Shown here: positions 35,699 through 47,829 of the stretch, piece by piece
Numbering within the stretch: position 1 is the stretch's first letter
How the letters are laid out: each line of letters begins with the position of its first letter
Translations under genes and position numbers: made by a program
The notes under the pieces: generated by a model
Told to the model about the DNA's origin: nothing
What the model saw: only the letters and a program-made list of their open reading frames with translations
Database searches by the model: none
Source: Diphasiastrum complanatum
Lineage: Eukaryota; Streptophyta; Lycopodiopsida; Lycopodiales; Lycopodiaceae
Direction: 5' to 3'
Length of the DNA stretch: 64,000 nucleotides
Assembly: GCA_029204225.1 (NCBI GenBank)
Contig: CM055113.1
Location: forward strand, 27,818,272 to 27,882,271

Positions 35699-37914
35699 TT
35701 AGTGTTGATCTTCATGAAAGACAACATCTCTACTTTCAATAACTTGAGAAGTAGAGAGTATAAAGACTCTATAGGCCTTCTTGGTGGATGAGTATCCAAC
35801 CATGATCCCTTTGCATGCACTAGGATCTTCTTTCTTCCTTGTTTCCAAGGGAATATGGACAAAGCATAGGCATCCAAAAACTCTAAGGTGATCAACCTTA
35901 GGGTTCTTCAAATATAAGATTTCATATGGTGACTTTCCTCCAAGAGCTACATGTAGGAGCCTATTGCAAAGATAATTTGCACAATTAATGGCTTCTCCCC
36001 AAAAATCTTTGGGCAAAGATGCCTCAATTCTCATAGATTTTGCACATTCACATAGAGATCTATTTTTCTCTTGGCCACTCCATTTTGAGATGGAGAGTAG
36101 GCACAAGAGAACTCTCTTTTAATGCCTTCAAGCTCACAAAAATCTTGAAATTTATTGGAGATATATTCACCACCTCCATCACTTCTAAGAGCTTTAATCT
36201 TGAATGAGAATTGCTTCTCTACATAAGCTTTGAAAATAAGGAAATGATCAAACACCATAGATTTAGAAGCAAGAAGATATATCCAAGTGAATCTTGTGAA
36301 TTCATCAATGAAAGTAACAAAACAAGTGGCTCCTCCCTTGCTTGTAGTTGATGAGAAATGCACATCCGAGTGGATTAACTCCAAAGGATGCTTGCTTTTG
36401 ATAGAAGATCTTGTAAATGGCTTTTTGTGAGATTTAGCAATAGCACAAGCCTCACAAGGCTTGATCTTCTTGGAGAATGACTTTGGCAAGCCAATAGCAT
36501 TGGCTTCTTTGATCATAGAGAGCATGGATTTGTAGTTGGGATGTCCCAACCTCCTATGCCATAATTCCTCCATAGAGAGCTTGTTCAGAAGAGCAACATT
36601 ACAAGCATTCACATACTCATTTGGATATAGTTTATAGATGCCACCAAATCTAGATCCTAATGCAAGTATCTCATCATTCTTGTTGATAGTGCAAGTATCA
36701 ACATTGAATTTTACATCAAGGCCATTATCAAGCAATTGGCCAACACTAATAAGATTCTTGGTAAGCTTAGGTACATAAAGAACTTTAGAGAGAGAGAGAA
36801 CTTTAGAGGATGCAAGTTTCAAGGGAATGTTCCCTACGCCTTCAATAGGACATTCAAAATCATTTGCAGTGTATATTGATTTCTTGACTCCATCATAAGG
36901 TGCAATAGAAGAGAAAGAGTCCTTGGAGCTACACATATGTGAAGAGGCTCCACTATCAATACACGATAGGCCGTCCTTCTTGAAAGGAGTAGATGAGAAA
37001 CTAGAGACCATAAGAGATCCCTCTCCATCACTTGCAATAGTGTGTTCCTTCTCATTGGTAATGTTGGCTTGCTTGAGTTGATTCTTCTTCTTGAAGCAAT
37101 TGGTGGCATAATGACCTTTCTTGCCACAATAAAAGCACTTGATCTTCTTCTTCTCGAACTTGGATGATGAAGCATTAGAGGAATCATCTTCCTCCTCATC
37201 TTTGTCTTTGGATTTGACTTTGTCCTTGCTTGAGGATTGTTGATGTTGGTTCTTGCTCCTCCCTTTGTGCTTATCCTTGGCAAAGAGAGCTTTGCCATCA
37301 TTATGAGTGAGAGAAAGCTTGTCCATCCTCAAGAGCTTGTACTCTTGTCTTGATTCTTCTGAAATTAGCACACTTTGGAGAGCCTCCAAACTTGGTAGCT
37401 CCTTCTTAATGGCATAGGATTGGACAAGGTTATCAAATTCACTTCTCAAGCCATTTAGAATGACTTGAACTAGCTCATTCTGATCGATGGAGTCACCAAT
37501 ACAAGCAAGTTCTATATGAATATCTTTTACTCTCAAAACATAACTAGATGCACTCTCATCACTCTTTTGGCTACTTTGAAAGATATGATTCCTAAGAGTG
37601 AGAAGCCTAGAGGTATTCTTAGCCTCATAGATAGTCTTGAGACAATCCCAAGCTTCTTTGGCTGTTGTACAAGTACCTATCTCCCTCAATATCTCATTAG
37701 AGACATTCATCTTGATGTAGTGGAGAGCCATCCTAGCTCTCTTTTTGTATTTTTGAACCTCTTGAAGAACTTGTGGTTCTTCTTCAAGGCCAAGAACTAT
37801 GTCCATCACGTCTTGAAGGATCAAGATGGACTCCATCCTCATTTTCCAAATTGAATAGTTTGAAGTGGACAATCTTTCACTTGGTTCCAACAAGGATGAA
37901 CCCATTGAAGACAT
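35699..37914 (-). pseudogene. Copia gag-protease-integrase (element I), nearly intact
   Basis: A frame of more than 600 codons starts at Met 37914 or 37905 (MGSSLLEPSERLS) and runs to 36031. Gag includes NYSIWKMRMESILIL and a CCHC knuckle CFYCGKKGHYATNC near 37110. The protease has CIDSGASSHM near 36950; the residue before IDSG is Cys where relatives have Tyr or Trp. The integrase zinc finger is complete (LWHRRLGHPNYKS and CEACAIAK). The catalytic core has LIHSDV and LRSDGGGEY. A frameshift after SPSQNGVA near 36085 breaks the frame just before the catalytic Glu; the correct frame (36106-35699) continues to IMVGYSSTKKAYRV and the integrase C-terminus. Confidence 0.93.
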
Positions 37915-38640
37915 TTGAAGTGAAGAAAACTCAAATGATGAACAATAAATGTTGCTGCACACTCTCAATAGGATCCAATAATAGAGTATTATATCCTCCT
38001 ATGAAAGATCTTGCAACTATTTGTGAATTGATTCTCACTAGCTACACAAATCTCTCTAAAACATGATCTATTTCACATCAAATGATGGAGTATGGGCAAA
38101 GTTAGGATCAAACACTCTTAGCACATGTGAAGTACACTAAGAAACCAAATTTGACTCAAATACAATGAGATTGCATGAAACAAAATGGCTAAGATCTCAA
38201 AACAGTGCCTAGATCACAAATAGATGAGATTGGTAAGCATACAACTGTGATTTTGGATCAACTAAGCAATCTCTTGACCAAACCAAATGTGTCCACCCAG
38301 GTCTAGGTGCCCTACCTAACCCTCTTCAAAAGCTTATACTTCTGATTGGCTCAACCAAATGGAATGAAACTGATTGCATCAAAAACTAGACAAAAATAGC
38401 TTCAAAACAAGCTATCAAGCAAGATAAATGGATCAAGCATGAGAGAGAACTTCCAAACTGAAATTGGATGTTCCTCACACATGTCTGAGCACCTGATTCT
38501 GTACAGTACCAGGTCAGACCCAATCAATTTGATCCAAGATTAAACAAGATATCTAGGAAAATGGGCCTTGACAATTTCTAGCTCAAGATTGATGAATAGT
38601 TTTCACTTAGATGGATCAAAATGCATGGTAACCTTAGGTA
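37915..38640 (-). mobile_element. 5' leader of element I
   Basis: About 730 bases lie between PBS and gag. The block near 38080-38330 matches the leader of element F (26270-26480), with shared words such as accaaatgtgtccac and aggtctaggtgccctac. Confidence 0.75.
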
Positions 38641-38653
38641 GGCTCTGATACCA
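38641..38653 (-). promoter_or_regulatory. Primer-binding site of element I
   Basis: The minus strand reads TGGTATCAGAGCC directly after the 5' LTR end, identical to the PBS of element Q. Confidence 0.95.
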
Positions 38654-39389
38654 TGTTTAATTTCACACGTGTGGACTGTCCACAACATGTACTTGTGATC
38701 TCCTAAGGTGTGTAGATGCACCAAGATCAAGACTATATTGAGATTCAAGATCAATCTTAGATCCTATGGCAAAAACACACTACTACATGCATTCAATCAC
38801 TTCCAACTCTCACTCACACGTGTGGGAAGTATTTAAAAAATAATCTAAGTAGAATCAAGCTGCTCTCCTCGGGTAGAGAGAGAAAAAACATCATGAGCTC
38901 TCGGGTAGAGAGAGAAAGCTAGAACTCCAATAATACTCAAAATCCATATAATCACCAAATCAATTAGCTTCAAAACGAGGAGTACAATGATACAAGTAGA
39001 TCCACGAGCTACCACTATGCTAACTATGATTAGACCATAATTTGTCACCTCTTGATCCTATTGGTCCATTGATCCATGCACCTCTTAATTCCATTGGACT
39101 ATATTCAAGCACACCTCAATTTCCTATTGGATCTCACATGGTTCCACCTCTTAATCCTATTGGACCTCTTGGAATTCATCAAACAAAAACATTACACTTG
39201 TCTACACTCTAATTGGCACGAGTTTAGCCTCTTACTCTATTTTGGCTCAATAGTGGCATTACAAGTGAAAATGCATAATTTGCCATCTATGCCAAATTTG
39301 TTCCTATCAACATCCTACACCTAGATGCTTGATGTAAAAAACATAAGACCCCTATATCTAACATAGATAATCTTTTTCAAGTCTTCACA
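38654..39389 (-). repeat. 5' LTR of element I (family T), 736 bp
   Basis: The LTR is bounded by the PBS at the low-coordinate side and by ttcaca at 39389, giving TGTGAAGAC...AAACA on the minus strand. It matches the truncated partner at 33428-33986. It lies directly next to the broken 3' end of element J. Confidence 0.93.
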
Positions 39390-39394
39390 CATGA

Positions 39395-41472
39395 TACAAG
39401 ACAAACATTACCTCACTCCAACTATGAGATGTAGAAACCTCGTAAAAGCAAGGTGATACATCAAGTAATTAAAGAGAAGCATGAGAGAATATATTGAAGT
39501 GAATACCACCTGAAACTTGCCTCTCTTTACCATAAAAAATGAGCCATAAAGACTCGGCCATCCATCTTGAAGTGATGAGGAGGCTCCTCCTCAAACCTCG
39601 ACCCCATCACATCTTGATAGTCTTTAATAGATATGATTTGAGATGAATTTTGAGATGCCTTGATCTCGGCCCCTTCCGAGGTTGAATGTTGTTCTTCATA
39701 AAGTATGCATATTTACTCTCAATCACTTTTGAAATATAGAGAATAAAGGTTTTATAGGCCTCCTTGGTGGATAAGCATCCAACCATGATCCATGAGCTTG
39801 GATCATCCTTCCTCCTTGTTTCCAAGGGAATATGTGAAAAGCAAGAACTTTCAAGGACTCTAAGGTGTTTAACGTTAGGCTTATTTTTGTAATACTTCAT
39901 ATGGTGTATTTCCTCCAAGAGCTTCATCACTCCTCAAAGCTTTGATCTTCAATGAGAATTCCATCTCAACATATGAATTGAATAATAGGAAATAATCATG
40001 CACCATAAATCTTGAAGAGAGAAGATATAAACATGTGCATCTTGTGTGATCATCCTCCTTTGAAATCTTGGATACATAAGCAACATCAAGAGATTTTGCA
40101 CTCTCTCTTGGATCCAATTTGTAGATGCCTTCATATCTTGATCCATCACACAATTGTCAATATGGAAACTGACATCAAGGCCACCATCAAGTAATTGGCC
40201 AACACCTAAAAGATTCTTGTTAGCTTGGGAACAAAAAGAACCTTGTGAAGAGATAGAACTTTTGATGATGCAAGATTCAAGGGAATAGTCCCTACTCCTT
40301 CAGTTTTGTACTCTTGATCACTTGCAATATATATGGACTTCTTGATTCCTTCATAAGGCATAATAGATGAAAAGGAATCCTTGGAGCTACACATATGTGA
40401 AGATGCTCCACTATCAATATACCAAGAGTCATCCTTTTATAAGGTGGAAGAGGAGAAGCTTGATGCCATAAGTGAGCATTCTTCATCACTTGCAATAAAG
40501 TCTTCTTTCTCATGAGAGATGTTGGCTTGTTTGAATTGGTTCTTCTTCTTGAAGCAATTGGTGGCATAGTGGACTTTCTTGCCACAAAAGAAGCACTTAA
40601 CATCTTTTTTCTTCTTCTTTGAAGTAGAATATTGAGAGGAATCATCATCCTCTTCATCTTGGTCTTTTGCTTTGTCCTTAGAGAAGTGTTGGTGTTGCTT
40701 TTTGCTCCTCTCTTTGTGCTTGACAAATAGAACTTTGCCATCACCATTATGATTGAGTGACAATTTGTCCATCCTTAATAGTTTGTTCTCATGCCTTGAT
40801 TCTTCAGCTATTAGCACTCCTTGCAAAGCCTCCAAGGTTGGTAGCTCCTCCTTGATGGCATAGGATTGGACAAGGTTCTCTTCCTCATCTCTCACGCCAT
40901 TAAGTATGACTTGGACTAGCTCACTTTGATTTATGGATCCTCCAATGCAAGCAAGCTCCCTATGAGTATCTTTCACTCTCAACACATAATTAGTGGCACT
41001 CTCATCACTCTTTTGAGAACTTTGAAAGATTTTATTTCTAAGAGTGAGCAGCCTAGAGGTATTGTTGGCTTCATAAATAGCTTTGAGAGTATCCCAAGCT
41101 TGCTTGGCCGAGTTGCAATCACCAATATCTCTCAAAATCTCATTAGAGACATTCATCTTGATAAGGTGGAGAGCCATCTTAGCTCTCTTATTGTACTTTT
41201 GTACTTCTTGAAGGACATGAGGCTCCTCCTCAATCCCAAGTACAATGTCCATCACATCTTGGAGTAACCTTCCAAATAGAATAATTGGAGGCAGATAGTC
41301 TTTCACTAGATTCCAATAGGTAGGAATCCATAGATGCCATGTAATAGTGAAGACTCCTTGTGATTTAGACACTAAAATGTTGCTTCTCTCTCACTATAGG
41401 ATCCTTTAAAGGTTTACTACCAACTCCTATGCAAGATCTTGCAACAAAGTGAGATATGGACCTCACTAGTTA
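39395..41472 (-). pseudogene. Deletion-derivative copia (element J), gag-protease-partial integrase
   Basis: The minus strand holds a leader (to about 41472, like that of element F), gag from about 41342 (SYLLESSERLSASNYSIWK) with an internal deletion near 41265, and a knuckle CFFCGKKVHYATNC with Val replacing the usual Gly. Protease (about 40420-40390) and pre-integrase follow. An integrase core then jumps from IKALRSDE to ALGGNTPYEVL, losing the catalytic Glu region. RT and RNase H are absent. The same jump is present in element K at 43491, so this is one deletion-derivative lineage. Tail sequence runs to 39395, where the LTR of element I starts. Confidence 0.88.
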
Positions 41473-41735
41473 CAACACCTTATTATTGTAAAACTACTTC
41501 ACCACCATATTATTATAACACTCATAGAATTTATGATCTCATTGTTGTACTCAAATATCTCAAAAATTATTTGTGTGTGTCATTTTTTGTATCAATTGTT
41601 GTGTACTAATTGTTTGCTCTAATTTAATTACCAATCTAGTTTGTTAATATTTCATTGATTTATATTGAATATAACACCGATGAATGTATAGCAATCATAT
41701 GCAAAAGAATTTAATTTTTTTACCAGTTTGTGTCA
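41473..41735. other. Short AT-rich spacer
   Basis: No feature is supported in this junction between elements J and L. Confidence 0.4.
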
Positions 41736-43357
41736 CAGCATATTGTTTGAATTTTTTAAAATAGTTGAATGCTTTAGACTTGTTCTTAATGAACATAATT
41801 CTAATAAACCTAGAATAATTGTCAATGAAAGTGATAAAATATAATGCAAATTTTCATGAAGGTGTGCTCATGGGACCACATAGATCCGTATGGATCAATT
41901 TTAGAATGAAGTTGGCTCTTGTAGCTTGCCTCTTTGGAAATTTTATTCTAGGTTGTTTCCCTAGTAGGCATATTTCACAAACTTTGATGAATGTCTATGA
42001 TAGTAGAAATATTTATATCATTAACTAAGTTACTATGATGCATATACAAAATGGCCCTCATATAATCTTTCATGCCATGATTGAGTATTTTAAAGATCTC
42101 ACATTAATTGTCAATGCATGAGCTTTACTCAAGATATATGAATTTTCCCCTCTATTTGTTGAGATTATTTCATTAGACTCTTCATCTAAGATAGTATAAT
42201 CTTCTATGTTAAACAAGACTACATAACCTTGATCTTTGATCTTGCTAATTGATAGCAAATTCTGTGTCAATTTTGGTACATAGAGAACATCAAGAATCAC
42301 TTTGGTGACTTTGTTTGGGAATCAGAACACAAATCGTTGGCCTTCTACTTTGTGTGAGCTTGAGTCTTTAGAGAAAATTACTTCAAATCTACAAAAATGA
42401 GATCTATGAATTAATCCTTGCAAAGTGTCATATGTTGAGAAGCTCCTAAGTCAAGATATCATTGCTGGGCATCGCGACTTTGGTAATCTTGTGCCATTAG
42501 TAGCCTTGGGGCTTTTAGGTCATCTTTGGATGAATTTGAGGTGTTTTCTTGCTATTGATGCATCTTGTTATTTGCTTCATTATGCTTGAGAACTCAACAA
42601 TCTTTGATATCATGATTGGTCCTCTTGCAATATTTGCAAAATAACTTTTAGATTTTTTTTGTTGCTTGTGCTATTTTGCATCTGTCTACTCAGTATAGAT
42701 CTTTTTCTCTTTAGGATTCTTCTTCTTCTTAGATTGTTGGTTGTTTTTAGAAAATACAGCGATTCTTGTTAATGAAGAAGATAAACCTTTTCTTCTTACT
42801 TCTTCCTATAGCAAACTTGTTGAAAATACTAAAGTTTTTTCAAGAGAGATAAAGACTAGACAAAAGTGTCATAATGACATCATCGTCTGATACTAGAGTT
42901 TCAATAGTGACTAACTAGTATAACAATTGTCTAAAACTATTAAGGTGATCATCTATTGAAGTACCTTTACTCAATTTCAAAGCTAAGAACTTCTTTCTTA
43001 AAAAAAGACAAGTAGTTTGATATATAGTTTTATATAACTTGATTAGTATGTCCCATGCTTCTTTGGAAGTGGAACAATTAACCACATGGGCTATTATAGT
43101 TAGGGCCTTACCATTTTTTGCTTTCCAACTAGACTACAATTCTAGGTTTGCTAGTTTAGCTATTGTGCCATTGGCATATTCCCATAATTTTCTTATCTTG
43201 AACTTCACATGTGGTTGTCATCACGATTGAACTTTTGATCAAATGGATCTTAGAGGATGAATCTTCCATGATTGATAGAATGATATAAAAAAATATATAA
43301 AGACAAGTATCTCTAAGGATTGAATCTGGGAATGTAAAATTGAACAATATAATTTGT
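41736..43357 (-). pseudogene. Copia gag-protease-integrase remnant (element L)
   Basis: The minus strand, in several frames, shows a gag remnant (about 43350-42700), a CCHC knuckle CKYCKRTNHDIKDC near 42600-42650, and pre-integrase VLYVPKLTQNLLSISKIKDQ at about 42290. The integrase N-terminal region follows with CEICLLGKQPRIKFPK, LIHTDLCGPMSTPS and FITFIDNYSRF at about 42000-41770. It is a different lineage from J and K, is heavily decayed, and ends before the integrase RSD motif. It lies between the two inverted copies J and K. Confidence 0.82.
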
Positions 43358-43370
43358 GGCTCTAATACCA
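43358..43370 (-). promoter_or_regulatory. Primer-binding site of element L
   Basis: The minus strand reads TGGTATTAGAGCC, one base different from the standard copia PBS, at the expected place upstream of gag. Confidence 0.8.
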
Positions 43371-43490
43371 CTATTGGAAAGAAAAAGTGCTAACCTCAAT
43401 AGAGATCTAGCTTTTTGACAAGCCTAAATGTAAAAATTACTTCTCCCCCAAGAGAAAAAAAGTGATATAATACACTAAATGTTCTTCTCT
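43371..43490 (-). repeat. LTR stub of element L
   Basis: About 120 bases follow the PBS before element K begins. It should be the end of the 5' LTR; no partner copy was recognised. Confidence 0.4.
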
Positions 43491-44793
43491 AAGGACAAAG
43501 CAAAAGACCAAGATGAAGAGAAGGATGATTCCTCTCAAGATTCTACTTAAAAGAAGAAGAAGAAAGATGTTAAGTGCTTCTTTTGTGGCAATAAAGGCCA
43601 CTATGTCACCAATTGCTACAAGAAGAAGAACCAATTCAAGCAAGCCAACATCTCTCATGAGAAAGAAGACTTTATTGCAAGTGATGGAGAATGCTCACTT
43701 ATAGCATCAAGCTTCTCCTCTTCCACCTTCAAAAAGGATGACTCTTGGTATATCGACAGTGGAGCGTCATCTCATATGTGTACCTCCAAGGATTCCTTTT
43801 CATCTATTATGCCTTATGAAGGAATCAAGAAGTCCATATACATTGCAAGTGATCAAGAGTGCAAAATTGGAGTAGGGACTATTCCCTTGAAGCTTGCATC
43901 ATCAAAAGTTCTATCTCTTCACAAGGTTCTTTTTGTTCCCAAGCTTACAAAGAATCTTATAAGTTTTGGCCAATTACTTGATGGTGGCCTTGATGTCAAT
44001 TTCCATATTAACAATTGTATGATCAAGAAGGATGATGAGATCCTTGCTCGTGGATCAAGATATGAAGGCATCTACAAATTGGATCCAAGAGAGAGTGGAA
44101 AATATCTTGGTGTTGCTTATGTATCCAAGCTTTCAAAGGAGGATGATCACACAAGATGCACATGGATATATCTTCTTTCTTCAAGATTTATGGTGCATGA
44201 TTATTTCCTATTATTCAAAGCATATGTTGAGATGGAATTCTCATTGAAGATCAAAGCTTTGAGGAGTGATGAAGCTCTTGGAGGAAATATACCATATGAA
44301 GTATTACAAAAATAAGCCTAACGTTAAACACCTTAGATTCATTGAAAGTTCTTGCTTTTCACATATTCCCTTGGAAACAAGGAGGAAGGATGATCCAAGC
44401 TCATGGATCATGGTTGGATGCTTATCCACCAAGGAGGCCTATAAAACCTTTATTCTCTATATTTCAAAAATGATTGAGAGTAAATATGCATACTTTATGA
44501 AGAACAACATTCAACCTCGGAAGGGGCCGAGATCAAGGCATCTCAAGATGCATCTCGAATCATATCTATCGAAGACTATCAAGATGTGATGGGGTCGAGG
44601 TTTACATGGATTCAAGGGGATCTTCAAGATGGATGGCCGAGTGTTTATGGCTCATTTTTTATGGTAAAGAGAGGCAAGTTTCAGGTGGTACCTACTCCAA
44701 TATCCTCACTTAGTTTCTCTTCCATTATTTGATGTACCATCTTGCTTTATTGAGATTTTTACATCTCAAAGTTCAAGTAAGGCAATTCTAGTT
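43491..44793 (+). pseudogene. Deletion-derivative copia (element K), inverted relative of J
   Basis: The plus strand encodes the end of gag with the knuckle CFFCGNKGHYVTNC near 43580-43620, protease WYIDSGASSHM near 43750, and pre-integrase (VLFVPKLTKNLISFGQLLD). A partial integrase jumps from IKALRSDE to ALGGNIPYEVL, exactly as in element J. The downstream tail (IMVGCLSTKEAYKTFILY) and non-coding end also match J. J spans the equivalent region at 39395-40690 on the other strand, so the two form an imperfect inverted repeat with arms of about 1.3 kb and a 2.8-kb spacer. RT and RNase H are absent. Confidence 0.9.
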
Positions 44794-45075
44794 TTGGATG
44801 ATGCCTATTGTGTGGACATATTTCTTGTCATTGATGGCTTAGATATGTTTCCAAAACATTTTGAAAGCAAGATATTGTGTCATCAAGAGTATGCTCTTAG
44901 ATCTTGTAAGAGCAAGAATGAGTTTGATACTCATAGTTTGAAAATTCATGTTTTTACATGGTTTGAGACAATTTGTAAACTTCTCTTGAGATTAAGTGAA
45001 TCATACTTGAAGGACACTTACATCCTTGAGAAAGTGTTTAGCCTCAAGTATATAAAGACTACATTTGATTCATAG
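44794..45075 (+). other. Unidentified coding-like segment downstream of K
   Basis: A 93-codon plus-strand frame includes SKNEFDTHSLKIHV and LSESYLKDTYILEKVFSL. It matches by DNA and protein the segment at 47448-47819 (SKHDIFIHQLKD, VSESSLKDTYLHTRVFGL). I recognise no domain. In both places the segment directly precedes a plus-strand integrase fragment, so it may be a conserved non-pol part of one retroelement lineage. Confidence 0.45.
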
Positions 45076-45163
45076 AACGGAAGAACAGATCCATTGTGGA
45101 GATGGCTAGGGCAATGCTTAAGAGCAAGGGTTTGCAAAATAGTTTTTGGGCAGAAGCATCCAG
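45076..45163 (+). pseudogene. Copia integrase fragment split by an LTR
   Basis: The plus strand reads ERKNRSIVEMARAMLKSKG then SFWAEAS, the segment after the catalytic Glu of copia integrase. It ends abruptly at the LTR that starts at 45164. Confidence 0.85.
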
Positions 45164-45865
45164 TGTGTAAAAGAGGTCAAAATATCTATAATATTGACTT
45201 TAGGGGTGTCATAAAGTTTTATGGTCAAGCATCTAGGTGTCATAAGTGGATAGGGCCAATTTGGCCTTTGTTGGTAAAAAGTCAAGTACACTTGTTTTTA
45301 GTTGATTGACCAAAAGTCAAAGATGACAAACTTGAGCTAGTTTAGGTTTGATGAGTGATGCACCCTATGTGGTGGCAAAAGTCAAAGGGTCCAATCATGA
45401 GAGAGAGATGTGTTGTAAGGGTCCAATCAAAAGTGAGAGATGTTGCATCACACATCCAATAGGATTAGAGAGGCTATGTTTAAGGGGCAATAGGAATCAA
45501 ACATGGATCTCCACGAGTTCTATAAGTACTTTGATTTTCTATCAAAATCAAAGTGAGTTTTTGAGTCAATATGGAGATCTCTCAATTTTGTGTGTATTTC
45601 TTTCTCTCTAAAACCAAAGTGCAAAATTGGTCTATTCTCTCTCTACCCGATGAGATTAGCTTATTTTGCCTTAGGCTTTTCATGACGAGCTTCCACACGT
45701 ATGAAACACTTTTGGTTATGAATGTATGCCTGAAGATTTGCCTATTTGCCTTAGAACTTGACATTGATCTTGGTTTTCAATCAATAGTTGATCTAAAGTG
45801 CAAAAGCATTGCTAAGGAGATCAATTTCACACATTAGGGCATTCCCACACGTATGAATTTTCACA
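45164..45865 (+). repeat. Solo LTR, family T, 702 bp
   Basis: It begins TGTGTAAAAGAGG and ends AATTTTCACA. It matches the reverse complement of LTR sequences at 15835-16045 and 28022-28555. No PBS follows and no polypurine tract precedes it, so it is a solo LTR lying inside an integrase gene fragment. Flanking bases (tccag and gttgg) do not form a target duplication. Confidence 0.75.
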
Positions 45866-46613
45866 GTTGGAGTTAGAGAATCTATTACATAAGTTGTTCT
45901 TGAAGACTATGCTACATTGAAATAGATGTTTACAAATGTACGCTTGCCTAAGAGTGATTTTTGCGTTAATTCATTTTTGTAGTTGATATCACCCTCAGAT
46001 TCAAAATAAAATTGCAAGCTACATCAAAATAGACACAAGGTGAAAATGTATCTTGTAAAAGAATGAATATATACAAATGGATAGAATTCCTTGTTCAAAA
46101 TCAGAGCATGCAAAAGATCATTCATACACAATACAATGGGAAAAATGATATGTGAGAGAGATAGAGAGAAGTTGTGCCTCCTCACATCTAACCACTTTAC
46201 AAATAGCTCATTTCACATTGTGAGGACCCAATAAACAACTTAAAGCACTTTAGGCCTATTTTCCTAAATAGTTATATCATGGCACACAGGCCCATTACTA
46301 GCATCATTACTAGAGTTGGATATTACAGATATTCTAACAGGCTCCCTTAATGATAACTTTAGTAGAGCATTAATGCCATGCTTTTAAATGACCAATTGTT
46401 AGAGCACAAAACCTCTAAAGACTTTCAATACATGAATTATTCCTCCTCATCTTGTGTATATTAGGATCTATGCATTTTCATGATTAATACAATGACTAAA
46501 GTCAATTCTCCTACCATGTAAATCTATCATGCTCTTTGCACAACTAAGATACTATGAAGTTTACAATAGGGATGAATGTTATGTTAGTAAACATCTAGAA
46601 AGCAACATCTTCA
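45866..46613. other. No gene seen
   Basis: AT-rich sequence with no supported coding segment. It may include the decayed 5' part of another LTR. Confidence 0.45.
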
Positions 46614-47420
46614 TCAACTTGAGCACTTAACTTTATCGATTGATGAAGATTGTCCTTTCAATATATCATCATAGGCCTTCTTCCAACAATTCGTAATAGC
46701 ATGACCAAGCTTATAACAATAAGTATATTTCACCTCTAAGCCCTTAGCTTTACCTTGGTCGTCCTTATTTGATGATTTGCCTTTGAAATTATGCTTACTC
46801 TTATCTTTAGTAAACAAAGCAGCATCTAATGAAACAATATCTTTTGATTTACCTCTTCTTAACTCCTCTTGGATGAGCAATGAGGAAACACATATACCAC
46901 TCAAGCCTATGACAAGACTAGGAACAATGGAAGTATATTACTCATATGAAAGTGGTAAAGTTCCAAGGATAGTCATGACGGCCCCATGGACATCTATTTT
47001 GACTCCAGTTGTTGATAATTAATCAAGAAGAGCTTGGATGCAAGAAAGTTGATTTGACATTGAATTCAGCTTTAATTGCATCATTTTCCTCTTAAGAAAT
47101 AATTTATTAGCCATAATTTTGCTTTCAAATATATCAGTCAATGCATCCCACATTGCTTTAGAACTCAAAAATTTACTCATTTGAATGAGCAAATTATTGT
47201 ATAAGCTCAATCGAATAATTGTTCTAGCTTTATTATCTTGCTTTATCCAAATTTAATAGTATCACTTTCATTAGATTCAATTTCGCCAATAACAATTGGC
47301 CAAAGATCCTTCTCCATAAGGATAGCCTTTTAATGATGAATTCTCTAAGAACCATATTGGAAACAATATGGTTGAGATCAAGTAGGAGCTTGATCAAGAG
47401 GAGGAGCTCTCGCTTCAACT
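46614..47420 (-). pseudogene. Copia gag remnant (element M)
   Basis: The minus strand reads gag blocks such as FLSSKAMWDALTDIFESK (47019-47210) and LLIQEELRRGKSKD, then a zinc knuckle YTYCYKLGHAITNCWKK near 46690-46740, in which the first Cys of CX2C is replaced by Tyr. It has several stops and no protease or pol. It is a different lineage from the other gags. Confidence 0.78.
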
Positions 47421-47447
47421 ATTTCAAAGGGAGCCACAAGAGCAAAC

Positions 47448-47819
47448 ATGGAGCTATCAATGCTCATTTTTGTGGACAAGGAAATGCAAGTTGGAGAGGG
47501 GGGTACATTTTGTACTTCATTTGTCAAAGTTTGTAATGAAGTTGGTTTGAATTCTAAAGTATGGAATGCAAGGTGGTTGTCATGTCTACTTACTCTTGAA
47601 TGTGCTAGAAGTAAGCATGATATTTTCATTCATCAGTTGAAAGATTGTGACTTCATTTTCAAAGAGGCATATTGTGAACCTTGTATGAGAGTAAGTGAAT
47701 CATCCTTGAAGGACACTTATCTCCATACAAGAGTATTTGGCCTCATTAGTTTCAAGCTCAACAAGTATGCAATATGGACAGCAATTGTGGACAAGTCAAT
47801 TTGGCATAAATCTTGGTGA
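47448..47819 (+). other. Unidentified coding-like segment, relative of 44794-45075
   Basis: A 123-codon plus-strand frame whose middle matches the segment downstream of element K. The first part (EVGLNSKVWNARWLSCLLTL) has no recognised relative. It lies directly before a plus-strand integrase fragment. Confidence 0.45.
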
Positions 47820-47829
47820 TTGTTCTGTT

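Noticed and set aside
40690-43500. CRISPR-like or tandem array between the inverted arms
   Set aside because: The spacer is occupied by ordinary decayed copia sequence with no regular repeats.
45159-45870. Target-site duplication around the solo LTR
   Set aside because: Flanking bases tccag and gttgg differ, so I do not claim an intact insertion footprint.
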